NCBI RefSeq assembly: GCF_013204845.1
Contig: NZ_JABMKY010000008.1
Location: 62,001-126,000 of the forward strand
Length of the DNA: 64,000 nt
Direction of reading: 5' to 3'
Origin: Paenibacillus qinlingensis
GTDB taxonomy: Bacteria; Bacillota; Bacilli; Paenibacillales; NBRC-103111
Part shown: in pieces, positions 8,372-16,657 of the stretch
Numbering within the stretch: the stretch's first letter is position 1
How the letters are laid out: every line of letters starts with the position of its first letter
The notes under the pieces: model-generated
Database searches by the model: none
The model's input: the letters and a program-made list of their open reading frames with translations, nothing else
Told to the model about the DNA's origin: nothing
Made by a program: the position numbers and the translations under genes

Positions 8372-10126
8372 CTATCTCCCGGATTGGTAATTCCCAACCG
8401 CTTCCGACGTCAGCAGATAACGGTCGTAAAGGCGCAACGCCCCGATTGTTACCGCCTGAGCGCCGCCGATGACCGCCAGCTCGCTGCCGTTAACTTCACG
8501 CAATTGAGGCGAGAAGCGGCCCCAGCCGAACTGGCGCTGCTTACCGCCGTCACATAGCTCGCCGTCAATTACCATCGTAATGATATGAGGACCGCCGTCG
8601 ACGATGATTGCCGCATGATGCCAACGGTTCGGCTGCAGCAGCCCTTCATCTGATTCCCACGAACATTCCGAACGGCCGTCGTTCATCGTCAGCCGAAGCG
8701 TTCCGCGCACCGTCAGTTCAACGGCAATCCCTTTGCAGTCCGCCCCCCGCGTTTCGAGAAGCGTACCAGCTGCGCTGCGGCTTCCAGCCAGCAGCCACAG
8801 CTCTACCGTAAAGCTTCCGCCGTTCTGCAAGGACGGCAGCTTCGGCAGCTCTGTCGGCGTACCGGCAAGCGCCGCAGCTTCCGCTTCGTAGATCAAACCA
8901 CGCTTCGTTCTCTCGGCCGTTTCCAAATCATGCTGTCCCCACATGGCTTCTAGCAGTGCCCCGTCCAGCTCATGAATGCGGGCAATTGTTTTTTGCGTTT
9001 CCGATATAAAGTACTTGCCCCCCTCTTCGATGAAATCGGGGTAGCTGATGCGAACGGCCGGATCTTCGTCGTACAGCACAATTTCCGGCTGCGACCAGTG
9101 AATGAAGCCGTCCTTCTCAACCCCGCCGCACATCCATACCGGATTGCGGTCGTTGTAGGCCAACCACGGCGTTGCCCGGTTATCCCAGCCGTGGTTATGA
9201 AACCACAGAATAAATTTGCCATTGCTGAATTTCCGCACGAAATTCGCCGCTCGCGGATGCTTGATTCTCCGCCCGCCGGGGCGATATTCCGCATACTGCG
9301 AGGTCGTCCACGTATGCCCGCCATCACGGCTGTAAGCATGCCCGTTATGTCCCTCTACCGTGCGAAACGTGCAGTACAGACTGCCGTCAGCGAGACCCAC
9401 TGGGTTATGCTCGTCGGCCACTCGCCCGTGTGGCGCACGAATACCGTAATCGCCATCTGGCAGCGTCTCCCATTCGATCCGGGAAGCGTCGTGTTCCGTC
9501 AACATATTTGTACTCTTCATAAAAATACCTTCCGAGGATGCCATGAAGCCTTCTCCAAAGCTGCCTACCTTTGCCAATCCCATATATACTGCGCCCTGAT
9601 GAATGATCGGTTTGCCGACACCCCAAAAAAATTGCGGCTCCCCGCCGTACGGATTGTTGCGATCGATCGCCATAGACCGGATCGGCACTTTGTATCGCTC
9701 GGCCGACCAAGTGCGCCCATCGTCGTCGGAATACTTGAAGGTCAGATCTCCAAGCGTATCGACACGCGAAATCAGCTTACCCGAGTCGCTTCTGACATCC
9801 CGACGATTATCGGTATTATACGTATAGAACGCATAGATTCGCCCACCCGGCACCAACAGCGGCATCACCCACGAAGCTTCGGGTCCATCTGCCGGCTCAA
9901 TGTCAATCAGTTCCGACCACGTTTGTCCCTGGTCCCGGCTAATCGTCGAGACGACATGCTGGCCCCGCTCGCCTTCAACACCCTGGCCCGTGGTCATGAC
10001 GCAAACCCACTCGCTTCGCTCCGTCACAACGATATAGGGCTGATCGCAATAAAATTCACGCGGAATATCCAACCCCCATTTAATATTTCTTGCATCACGC
10101 CACTCGCTGACCGTCTCCTCGTTCAT
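8372..10126 (-). CDS. BNR-repeat sialidase-like protein with C-terminal LamG-like domain
   Basis: A 584-residue protein with a six-bladed propeller of the sialidase superfamily at about 15-420. Asp-box repeats include SRDQGQTWS, SDDDGRTWS and SRDGGHTWT. A concanavalin/LamG-like domain follows (about 430-580). No signal peptide is visible, so the protein appears cytoplasmic. The start at 10126 has AAAGGAGTCGGAG upstream; an in-frame start at 10147 is less well placed. It is a paralogue of the upstream 416-residue protein, apart from the LamG tail. The propeller fold also occurs in rhamnosidases, arabinosidases and lyases, so sialidase activity is not established. Confidence 0.82.
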   Translation of the reverse strand: MNEETVSEWRDARNIKWGLDIPREFYCDQPYIVVTERSEWVCVMTTGQGVEGERGQHVVSTISRDQGQTWSELIDIEPADGPEASWVMPLLVPGGRIYAFYTYNTDNRRDVRSDSGKLISRVDTLGDLTFKYSDDDGRTWSAERYKVPIRSMAIDRNNPYGGEPQFFWGVGKPIIHQGAVYMGLAKVGSFGEGFMASSEGIFMKSTNMLTEHDASRIEWETLPDGDYGIRAPHGRVADEHNPVGLADGSLYCTFRTVEGHNGHAYSRDGGHTWTTSQYAEYRPGGRRIKHPRAANFVRKFSNGKFILWFHNHGWDNRATPWLAYNDRNPVWMCGGVEKDGFIHWSQPEIVLYDEDPAVRISYPDFIEEGGKYFISETQKTIARIHELDGALLEAMWGQHDLETAERTKRGLIYEAEAAALAGTPTELPKLPSLQNGGSFTVELWLLAGSRSAAGTLLETRGADCKGIAVELTVRGTLRLTMNDGRSECSWESDEGLLQPNRWHHAAIIVDGGPHIITMVIDGELCDGGKQRQFGWGRFSPQLREVNGSELAVIGGAQAVTIGALRLYDRYLLTSEAVGNYQSGR

Positions 10127-10202
10127 TGCTCCGACTCCTTTGCGCAAGTATTTTTCACCTTATACACAGAATGAACCACTTAAAATGAGTACTGAATCTT
10201 GT

Positions 10203-11453
10203 CTATAACTCTCCATCTGCCAACCAGGCATCCGGTATGTCTTTCCCAAGCAAAAAGTGTTTCCGGTCCGGATACCATAGCACGCGCCGTCCGCCCCATT
10301 CCGTCAGACTTGGATACGTGGCGATCTCGCTCGTTCCCTTCGGTCCGAAAGTCACGCCGTCCGTATCGAGAATTTGCCGTGGCTTCGAAAACCAGAGCGG
10401 CTGCTCCGCTTCAGGATGATATTCGCCTACAGCGATAAACGCTGGACGACGGTTATGCAGCGCATGCTGCGGCTTGTATTCGCCAATGTGACCGTCGTTA
10501 TTGTGAAACACAAGAAGCACATTACCGTTTGCCAGCTGATATAACGGACAGGAAGCAATAGGCTGCTTGATCGGTTCGCCGCCATCACGGTAGCGCAGCA
10601 TCTGTGGCTCCGACCAGCTTCCACCGTCGTCGGATGATACGCTGTACCAGATGTAGCCGGTAAAGGTACGCATCGCGCAGAAGATTCTTCCGTCCGGCAG
10701 CAGTATAATACCCGGTTCCTGAGCCACAGAAAGGTGCGGCCTGTCCGGGAACGGCACGGCCAGCCCTTCGTTGTCATCGGGCAGCCATGTGATACGCAGC
10801 TCTGCCGGATCCGGCCCTTCGTCAAGGTTATCGAAACGCATAAACATCGCGCGTGAATCCTTGCTGTACCAGCCAAGCGGCGTTTCTGTCGCGTGAAAAA
10901 GGCTGCTCCACTGGGTATAGCCGACTAACCAGCGCCCTTTACTGTCTCGAATCGGCTTTTGCCAGACGATCCAGTTGCGTGGAACATTCGGATCCGGGTG
11001 ATCGTATCGGTTCCGTTTCATCTCCACGTCCGCACCCGACGTCCAAGTGTGCCCGTTGTCGTCAGAATAGACACAGCCCATCGTGCCCGACGTCTGCGTG
11101 TCCAGGTCGTGAACGCCCACATCCCTCGTGTAAAAGACGTAGATGCGCCCTTGCGCAGAGACGACGGGAAATCCCCAGCTCGCTTGGTCGCCGCGAGCGC
11201 CTCGCTTCGTTCCAACGACATATTGCGGCTCGCTCCAGGTTACCAGATCTTGGCTGCGTGCCAGAACGAGATGATTGTCGCCATGTCCCTCGACTGAGCT
11301 TTGTGTCCAGAGCGCTAGTAGCTCATTGCCTCCTGGCGATTCAAATACGAGAAAATGCTCATTATCGCCCGTATAGGCGTCCTCCTGCGGAATGTAGACG
11401 ACGATGTCGGGATGACTACGCTTCCATTCTTCGGTTTTATCAATAGCCGTCAT
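10203..11453 (-). CDS. BNR-repeat sialidase-like propeller protein
   Basis: 416 residues with Asp-box motifs YSDDNGHTWT and SSDDGGSWSE and repeated drip-like strands of a six-bladed propeller. It has no signal peptide and no extra domain. AAAGGAGG lies about 11 bases upstream of the ATG. This is the first gene of the operon 11453-6626 and is read divergently from an AraC regulator at 11702. Two related propellers in one operon suggest successive cleavages of one glycan, but the linkage is unknown. Confidence 0.82.
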   Translation of the reverse strand: MTAIDKTEEWKRSHPDIVVYIPQEDAYTGDNEHFLVFESPGGNELLALWTQSSVEGHGDNHLVLARSQDLVTWSEPQYVVGTKRGARGDQASWGFPVVSAQGRIYVFYTRDVGVHDLDTQTSGTMGCVYSDDNGHTWTSGADVEMKRNRYDHPDPNVPRNWIVWQKPIRDSKGRWLVGYTQWSSLFHATETPLGWYSKDSRAMFMRFDNLDEGPDPAELRITWLPDDNEGLAVPFPDRPHLSVAQEPGIILLPDGRIFCAMRTFTGYIWYSVSSDDGGSWSEPQMLRYRDGGEPIKQPIASCPLYQLANGNVLLVFHNNDGHIGEYKPQHALHNRRPAFIAVGEYHPEAEQPLWFSKPRQILDTDGVTFGPKGTSEIATYPSLTEWGGRRVLWYPDRKHFLLGKDIPDAWLADGEL

Positions 11454-11495
11454 AAAAGTATGGCCCTCCTTTGTTCACGTTGTTTTTCATTTACA

Positions 11496-11510
11496 GCGTA
11501 AATATTACGC
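11496..11510. promoter_or_regulatory. Perfect inverted repeat in divergent promoter region
   Basis: GCGTAA-ATA-TTACGC is a perfect 6-3-6 dyad located 43-57 bases upstream of the BNR gene start, between divergently read genes. It contains a TAATAT that could serve as a minus-strand -10 element. It is a candidate operator. Confidence 0.45.
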
Positions 11511-11528
11511 CATGTTAAATGTCGTTTG

Positions 11529-11545
11529 CGTTTCATAACGTTTCA
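11529..11545. promoter_or_regulatory. Direct repeat, candidate AraC-type binding site
   Basis: CGTTTCA occurs twice (11529-11535 and 11539-11545), exactly one helical turn apart. AraC proteins typically bind direct half-sites on one helix face. The position, between the AraC gene and the BNR operon, fits activation of the minus-strand operon. Confidence 0.45.
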
Positions 11546-11623
11546 CACGCCTTCTTTATCACTTTGCTATACGTTAAGCTTATCAGGATGGAGCGCTAAG
11601 TGATGGTCTTTTTTTTGGGTGTT

Positions 11624-11652
11624 TTGCAAACAAAATTTGGGATTTGTAGTAT
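11624..11652 (+). promoter_or_regulatory. Putative sigma-A promoter of AraC regulator
   Basis: TTGCAA at 11624-11629 and TAGTAT at 11647-11652 are separated by 17 bases, about 50 bases upstream of the ATG at 11702. An overlapping TATACT at 11650 would give 20-base spacing. Confidence 0.4.
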
Positions 11653-11701
11653 ACTGATCTCGCAACCGGCAGTCAGGCCGGTAAGCTGGGAGGCGAGCTT
11701 T

Positions 11702-12634
11702 ATGCAAGCGTCGTTTGAAACGGCCGAGGAACTGAGCGGCGAAGTTGAGTTAATTTTCCGGGAGTCTCCTGTTCTGCTATATTACGAGCTCGATTCGATT
11801 GCACCCTTTCCCGGCTTTCAGAGCCATGACGGCATAGAGATGTATTACATCGAACAGGGGCAAGGCAGGTATTTGGTCGGTGACCATGCCTACCCCTTGC
11901 AGGAAGGCACTCTCATGATGATCCAGCCATTCACGCTGCATAAGGTGATGCAGACGGACATGAACCGAATGTTGCGCCGGAATGTACTGATGTGGAAGGA
12001 ATCACTGCTAAGTGAAGGCTGGGAAGAGGATCTGCCGAACCCGCTAAGTTTGTTGAGGGGCGACTGCTGGAGGATGCAGTTCGACGGGCGCGAGCGCGAG
12101 CGAATCCGACAGCTGTATGCAGTCATTAACGAGGAATTGACGGGACGCGGTCCTGGTTATGCGAGCGTCGTCCAAGGCGCCATCCGCGAACTTCTCATTC
12201 GCTGCTACCGAGCACACGAAGCCTCTGCACTAAGCGGCGACATAGCGGCACCCAACGACTTGCCAGAGGAAATCGCGTATCTTGTGCAATATATCAGCGC
12301 AAATTTCCAACACGAGCTGTCGCTAGATAAGCTGAGCAAACTTGTCCATATGAATCCGTCATATGTCAGTAGTATTTTTCATAGGTATACGGGTACGACG
12401 CTCACTAAACTAATTACAGTTAAGCGCTTGCATCATGCCAAGAAGCTGCTTCGCGAGACGAAGCTGCCTGTAACAGACATCGCCTACCAATGCGGCTTTA
12501 ACAATCACTCGTATTTCATTAAGTTATTTAAACGAATGGAGAATTACTCACCGCTGCATTATCGTCGTCAGCATCAGCCCTTGGAGGCAGATGTGCAATC
12601 GTCGTCGCCTAGCGATTGGAATCTCACTAAATAA
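11702..12634 (+). CDS. AraC-family regulator with cupin sensor domain
   Basis: A 310-residue one-component regulator. The N-terminal cupin/AraC-binding domain (about 20-160) contains the typical beta motif HDGIEMYYIEQGQGRYLVGD. The C-terminal AraC domain is at about 205-295, with two helix-turn-helix units ending in YFIKLFKRMENYSPLHYRR. The ATG at 11702 follows GGGAGGCGAG with good spacing; a longer frame from 11600 lacks a ribosome site and covers the promoter. It is divergent from the BNR/isomerase/M55 operon and is its likely sugar-responsive regulator. Confidence 0.9.
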   Translation: MQASFETAEELSGEVELIFRESPVLLYYELDSIAPFPGFQSHDGIEMYYIEQGQGRYLVGDHAYPLQEGTLMMIQPFTLHKVMQTDMNRMLRRNVLMWKESLLSEGWEEDLPNPLSLLRGDCWRMQFDGRERERIRQLYAVINEELTGRGPGYASVVQGAIRELLIRCYRAHEASALSGDIAAPNDLPEEIAYLVQYISANFQHELSLDKLSKLVHMNPSYVSSIFHRYTGTTLTKLITVKRLHHAKKLLRETKLPVTDIAYQCGFNNHSYFIKLFKRMENYSPLHYRRQHQPLEADVQSSSPSDWNLTK

Positions 12635-12667
12635 TTGGCGATTCGTTTCAACTATGTCATCCATATA

Positions 12668-12705
12668 ATGATCGCTCCCACCTTAAGGAAGATGAGAGCG
12701 ATCAT
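12668..12705. terminator. Bidirectional terminator between convergent genes
   Basis: ATGATCGCTC (12668-12677) and GAGCGATCAT (12696-12705) pair perfectly over 10 bp with an 18-base loop. It lies between the plus-strand AraC gene end and the minus-strand epimerase gene end. The U-tract is modest on both sides. Confidence 0.6.
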
Positions 12706-12718
12706 GATCATTTCTAGC

Positions 12719-13567
12719 TCACGGCGATGGCCTGCGCACCGAACGGATCGACTCGAAACCGAAGTCCTCTTTCATCCGCTCCATGCTATATATCGGCTTA
12801 AATTCATTGCCCGGTTGCCTATAATAACCGAGATCCAGCTCTGTTCCACGGGCATGCAGCAATGCCTGCAATATCTCGGTCGCAGATACGCTCGAGCTAA
12901 TATCCGGGCCGACCAGATTATAGCTGGTTGCTCTCGGCTTTGAAGGCTCTTCGATCACACGGACAATTCCTTCAATTACATCGCTAACGTAAACTCGGCC
13001 TAGTAAAATGAACGGAATAGTCATCTGCGTACTCCCATCAACGTAAGGAGGCTCCCAGTCGTCCGGCACGACCGCGCCAAAGCGTAGATTGACAAAGTCG
13101 GCTTCAGGTGTCTTACGATGCAGATACCGATTCAAATCTTCCATTAACCATTTGCTCCATCCGTAGGCATCGGTCGCCAAACATTCATGGTTGTCCGGCA
13201 TCGGCAGCTCCTGCGGTAAGAAGTTGTTATCCAAACCGCCGACGGCCGCAATGGAACTCGCTGTAATGAATCTTCTGCATCCGCGGTCGAGCAAATAGCG
13301 ATATAATCGCCGCGTTCCTTGCACATTAACCGCCAAGCTGTCCTCCTCGCTGCTGCCGCCAGTGACCGCTGCCAAATGCACAACGATATCGATTCTATAT
13401 TCATCCAGCAATCTGAGATCCTCAAATCGGTCGAAGTTTCCCTTGATTGCGAAATCAACGCCAGTCAACTTGCTGCGAGACATGCCGATCAGTTGATGCC
13501 TCTGCGCCAAACGCTGGCACAATTGTTCTCCGACAAATCCGGTTGCTCCAGTAACTAATATGTTCAT
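12719..13567 (-). CDS. NAD-dependent epimerase/dehydratase (extended SDR)
   Basis: A 282-residue protein. GATGFVG near residue 7 is the Rossmann GxxGxxG motif. The catalytic pair appears as YGWSK (YxxxK). The ATG at 13567 overlaps the upstream gene stop by four bases (ATGA), which shows translational coupling with the dehydrogenase. GGTGGGAGC lies upstream. It probably modifies a sugar or nucleotide-sugar in the cytoplasm. The exact reaction is not visible. Confidence 0.87.
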   Translation of the reverse strand: MNILVTGATGFVGEQLCQRLAQRHQLIGMSRSKLTGVDFAIKGNFDRFEDLRLLDEYRIDIVVHLAAVTGGSSEEDSLAVNVQGTRRLYRYLLDRGCRRFITASSIAAVGGLDNNFLPQELPMPDNHECLATDAYGWSKWLMEDLNRYLHRKTPEADFVNLRFGAVVPDDWEPPYVDGSTQMTIPFILLGRVYVSDVIEGIVRVIEEPSKPRATSYNLVGPDISSSVSATEILQALLHARGTELDLGYYRQPGNEFKPIYSMERMKEDFGFESIRSVRRPSP

Positions 13568-14532
13568 AAAGGCTGCTCCCACCGAATGACGATTCCATTA
13601 TAATCATTGCGCTGCTTCGTGAAGAGCGTATTGTAAACATCCTCAGATTCATCCCAACTCACCTCGTGCGAGATCAACGGTAATATGTTGAGTGTGCCCG
13701 ATTCCATCAGGCGGATGACACCCTCCCGTACGGGACGCTCACCAATGAAGCAGGGGAAAATGGCATTAAGCTGCTTAGAATGTGGCGTATTATAATAAAA
13801 ACTTGCACGTTCAGGATACCAACCAAGAAAGACAAAGGTCCCCTTATTTCGGGTTGCCGACATCGTATCATCAAGCAGTGCTTCAAAACCTGACGATTCG
13901 GCCGTGATATCAACGCCATTCGAATAACGTTTCTTTAACGCGTCCAGCGCGTTTTCCTCTGAAGCATCTATTGTCCAATCCGTACAGTATTCTTGCGAGC
14001 GCCTGATACGATCCGCGGAGATATCACTAGCGATGACATAGGCGCCACGCAGCCGAGCAATCATCGCTGCACACTGACCAATCAGTCCTTGTCCTGCAAT
14101 ATACACAACATCGCCCATATTAACGCCAGCCATGTTCCACGCGTTCGCCGCAACCGACGGCTGCACAAACATGGAACAAACCTTAAGCGATTCAACCTTG
14201 CTTAGTTTATGAACCATCCATAGGCTTGCTTTGACATATTCAGCGTGAGCGCCGCTACAAAAAACGGTCACTAGGTCACCGATTTGATATTGTCCCACAC
14301 CGTTCGCACCTACTTCTACTACGTGACCACTCGCTTGATATCCGTTAATAAACGGAGGGTCCCCGTAATCTGATCTGCGTCCCTCGGCAATCCACATTTC
14401 CGTCCCGATGCTGATGCCCGAATAGACTGTTTTGATCACGATTGAGTTTTCATCTGCCTCCGGACGCGGCATCTCAATCAGTTCCGCCCTTTTGCCTATT
14501 TCCGTAACAGCAAGTGCTTTCATTGTCAGCAT
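13564..14532 (-). CDS. Medium-chain zinc-binding-type dehydrogenase
   Basis: A 322-residue MDR-superfamily oxidoreductase. The GroES-like N-domain (about 5-120) contains YSGISIGTE, where classical alcohol dehydrogenases have the catalytic Cys, so this belongs to the BchC-like branch with altered metal binding. The Rossmann domain contains AGQGLIGQ. AGAGGAG precedes the first ATG by 9 bases. The gene is translationally coupled to the epimerase gene and divergent from an AraC regulator, so the pair may form a small sugar-oxidation module. Confidence 0.87.
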   Translation of the reverse strand: MLTMKALAVTEIGKRAELIEMPRPEADENSIVIKTVYSGISIGTEMWIAEGRRSDYGDPPFINGYQASGHVVEVGANGVGQYQIGDLVTVFCSGAHAEYVKASLWMVHKLSKVESLKVCSMFVQPSVAANAWNMAGVNMGDVVYIAGQGLIGQCAAMIARLRGAYVIASDISADRIRRSQEYCTDWTIDASEENALDALKKRYSNGVDITAESSGFEALLDDTMSATRNKGTFVFLGWYPERASFYYNTPHSKQLNAIFPCFIGERPVREGVIRLMESGTLNILPLISHEVSWDESEDVYNTLFTKQRNDYNGIVIRWEQPL

Positions 14533-14696
14533 ATCTATGTTCTCCTCTACACACGAATGGCCGGATACCTAAGTGCAACCCTAACCTTATTTCCATCGTA
14601 ATCCCTTTTTCTATAACATCCCATGGTGTATATTAAGGAAAAGATGGTCGAATGTACGATCCTTGAGAGTCAACGTTTGGACTGGAGGCAACAGGT

Positions 14697-15581
14697 ATGT
14701 TAGCGGAAGTCGTCTATCGTGGAGAAAACTTTTTTCGGGAAGGGGAAGCCTTCTGCATTATTCAATTTCCCGAAGCGTCCAAGGAGAAGAAACAATCTCA
14801 CTCTCACGACTTTGTCGAGATCTGTTATGTGTATGCAGGCTCTGGCTACCATACGATTGACAATAAACAATATCGGGTATCCAAGGGCGACTTGTTCTTA
14901 ATCAATTACGATATTACCCATGCTTTTTATCGAGAAGCCGATGATGAGGAACTCGTGACCTATAATATTTTGTTCAAGCCTAGTTTCCTTGATGAATCTC
15001 TGCTCTCTTTCCATGATTACTCAAGCTTGGCCCTATCTTACCTATTCAAAAATGAATGGGACGATCATTTAATACGTTCCGATCTGCGGCTCAGTGTTGC
15101 GGAACAACTCGACTTCGATCATCTGATTGAAAAGATGGATTATGAATACAACCAGCGCCAAGAGGGCTATAATGCGATCATCCGCGCCTATATGATTGAG
15201 CTGATTGTGAAAATCATGCGTGGTTTTAACCGCCGAAGCGAAGGAGATTATCAGCAGCAAAAGAAAGCCAGTGCCATCGAATCGGCTATTCGACACCTCA
15301 ACGAAAGTTACCATGAGCCTGTCAATCTCAGCGATCTGGCGCACAAAACGTTCATCAGCAAAAATTACTTTTGCCAATTGTTCAAAGAAGCTACAGGTAT
15401 GACCCTGTCCCAATATACGCGTCAAATAAGGATTAATGAGGCCTGCAAGATGATCGTCACAACCAATAAAACATGGGTCCAGATCGCGCTAGAGGTTGGT
15501 TACTCCGACTACAAGGCCTTCTACGTTGCATTTAAGAAGCAAACAGGTGTTTCTCCTAACGAATACAAAAAAGGCTACTAG
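14697..15581 (+). CDS. AraC-family regulator with cupin domain
   Basis: A 294-residue regulator. An N-terminal cupin (about 15-150) contains HSHDFVEICYVYAGSGYH, followed by an AraC domain (about 190-292) ending YKAFYVAFKKQTGVSPNEY. TGGAGG lies about 12 bases upstream of the ATG. It is read divergently from the dehydrogenase/epimerase operon and is its probable regulator. A TATATT about 70 bases upstream may be its -10 element. The stop codon lies inside an intrinsic terminator. Confidence 0.9.
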   Translation: MLAEVVYRGENFFREGEAFCIIQFPEASKEKKQSHSHDFVEICYVYAGSGYHTIDNKQYRVSKGDLFLINYDITHAFYREADDEELVTYNILFKPSFLDESLLSFHDYSSLALSYLFKNEWDDHLIRSDLRLSVAEQLDFDHLIEKMDYEYNQRQEGYNAIIRAYMIELIVKIMRGFNRRSEGDYQQQKKASAIESAIRHLNESYHEPVNLSDLAHKTFISKNYFCQLFKEATGMTLSQYTRQIRINEACKMIVTTNKTWVQIALEVGYSDYKAFYVAFKKQTGVSPNEYKKGY

Positions 15582-15610
15582 GATGTGGAATGATCCGAGT
15601 AGCCTTTTTT
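15567..15610 (+). terminator. Intrinsic terminator of AraC regulator
   Basis: AAAAAAGGCTACT (15567-15579) pairs with AGTAGCCTTTTTT (15598-15610), giving a strong stem and an in-built U-tract. The upstream arm overlaps the last codons of the regulator gene. Confidence 0.85.
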
Positions 15611-15745
15611 GTACTTTACAAGAGATCGAGAATTGTGTTGTTGTTTGTTTGTTGATAAACATTCAAAATCTAAATTAAAATTTTTTGGCTTTATTTTATG
15701 ATATACTCATTTAGGAATATTTTACTATGTTTAGGAGGATTACAT

Positions 15746-16456
15746 TTGAAATACAAAGTGTTACTTAGTTCATTGGCACTACTAATTACTGTTTCTACTA
15801 CTGCAACTGCTCACTCGGGAAGAACAGATTCTAATGGTGGTCATAATTGTTCAGCGGCATCCAAGGCTAAAGGATTGTGCTCTGGTTACCATTATCATAA
15901 CGGTGGAAGTTCTAGTAACTCTGGAAGTTCAGGTTCTGGAAGTAGTAGCTCAGGTAGTAGTTCTACATCTCCTTCAACAAAAGCTCCAGAAACTAAAAAA
16001 GTGGAAGTTGTTGATACAAGATTAAAAGCTACCATACCTCCCTATAAAATCTCGATAAACGGAACTCAAATCGACAACGCGTATGCAGAATATCCCGTAT
16101 TATCATATAAAGATATCACGTATTTCCCGATGACCTGGAGTTACACTCAAGCCTTAGCTGTAGAAGTAAATTGGAGTGATGATACAGGTTTCTCAATAGG
16201 AAAAACCGAAAATAAGGCTTCGCTCTTAACACAAATAAAGGGTCTGTATAACAATCCTTACTCCGAATATATCATCGATCTTCCAACATTTAATGTATTC
16301 GTAAACGACACGTGGCTTGATAACTACAAAGAGGACTATCCCTTAATTGTTTATAAAGATATTACCTACTTTCCGATGACCTGGAAGTTTGCCGTTGACG
16401 AACTTGGATTGACGATTAACTATGATTCTACAAATGGATTTAGTATAAAAAAATAA
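15746..16456 (+). CDS. Secreted YHYH-motif protein with two copper-amine-oxidase-N-like repeats
   Basis: A 236-residue protein. TTG at 15746 is chosen because TAGGAGG lies 7 bases upstream and it gives a clean signal peptide (residues 1-22, ending TATAHSG). Residues about 23-52 hold the HSGRTDSNGGHNC to YHYH segment seen in small secreted YHYH/HNH-like proteins. A Ser/Gly-rich linker follows (about 55-85). Two related repeats (about 95-155 and 175-232) each end in YKDITYFPMTW, a stalk-type motif common in Bacillota surface proteins. The DNA is clearly more AT-rich than its neighbours and uses many A/T-ending codons, which suggests separate acquisition. Function unknown. Confidence 0.75.
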   Translation: MKYKVLLSSLALLITVSTTATAHSGRTDSNGGHNCSAASKAKGLCSGYHYHNGGSSSNSGSSGSGSSSSGSSSTSPSTKAPETKKVEVVDTRLKATIPPYKISINGTQIDNAYAEYPVLSYKDITYFPMTWSYTQALAVEVNWSDDTGFSIGKTENKASLLTQIKGLYNNPYSEYIIDLPTFNVFVNDTWLDNYKEDYPLIVYKDITYFPMTWKFAVDELGLTINYDSTNGFSIKK

Positions 16457-16471
16457 GCTTTACGAATTAAT

Positions 16472-16505
16472 GACCAGAGCCTTTACTTAGCTTTGGTCTT
16501 CTTTG
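16472..16505 (+). terminator. Intrinsic terminator of YHYH gene
   Basis: GACCAGAGC (16472-16480) pairs with GCTTTGGTC (16490-16498), with one G-U pair, followed by a T-rich run. Confidence 0.65.
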
Positions 16506-16657
16506 TTGTTTTACGGCAATTCCTCTCAGTCCCAAGTCAACAGAACGCGGTTTTTGAATCATTCGAAATAAGGACTTTTACAGATTAAATAATATGCGTC
16601 ATGGATGGCATGCCAAAACGGTCGAACTCATATCACGTTTCGCTCACTTGAACTGAA

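Noticed and set aside
8972..10174. 400-codon plus-strand open frame over the first BNR gene
   Set aside because: It is the antisense of a clear sialidase-like gene with Asp-box motifs; it has no ribosome site and no recognisable domain.
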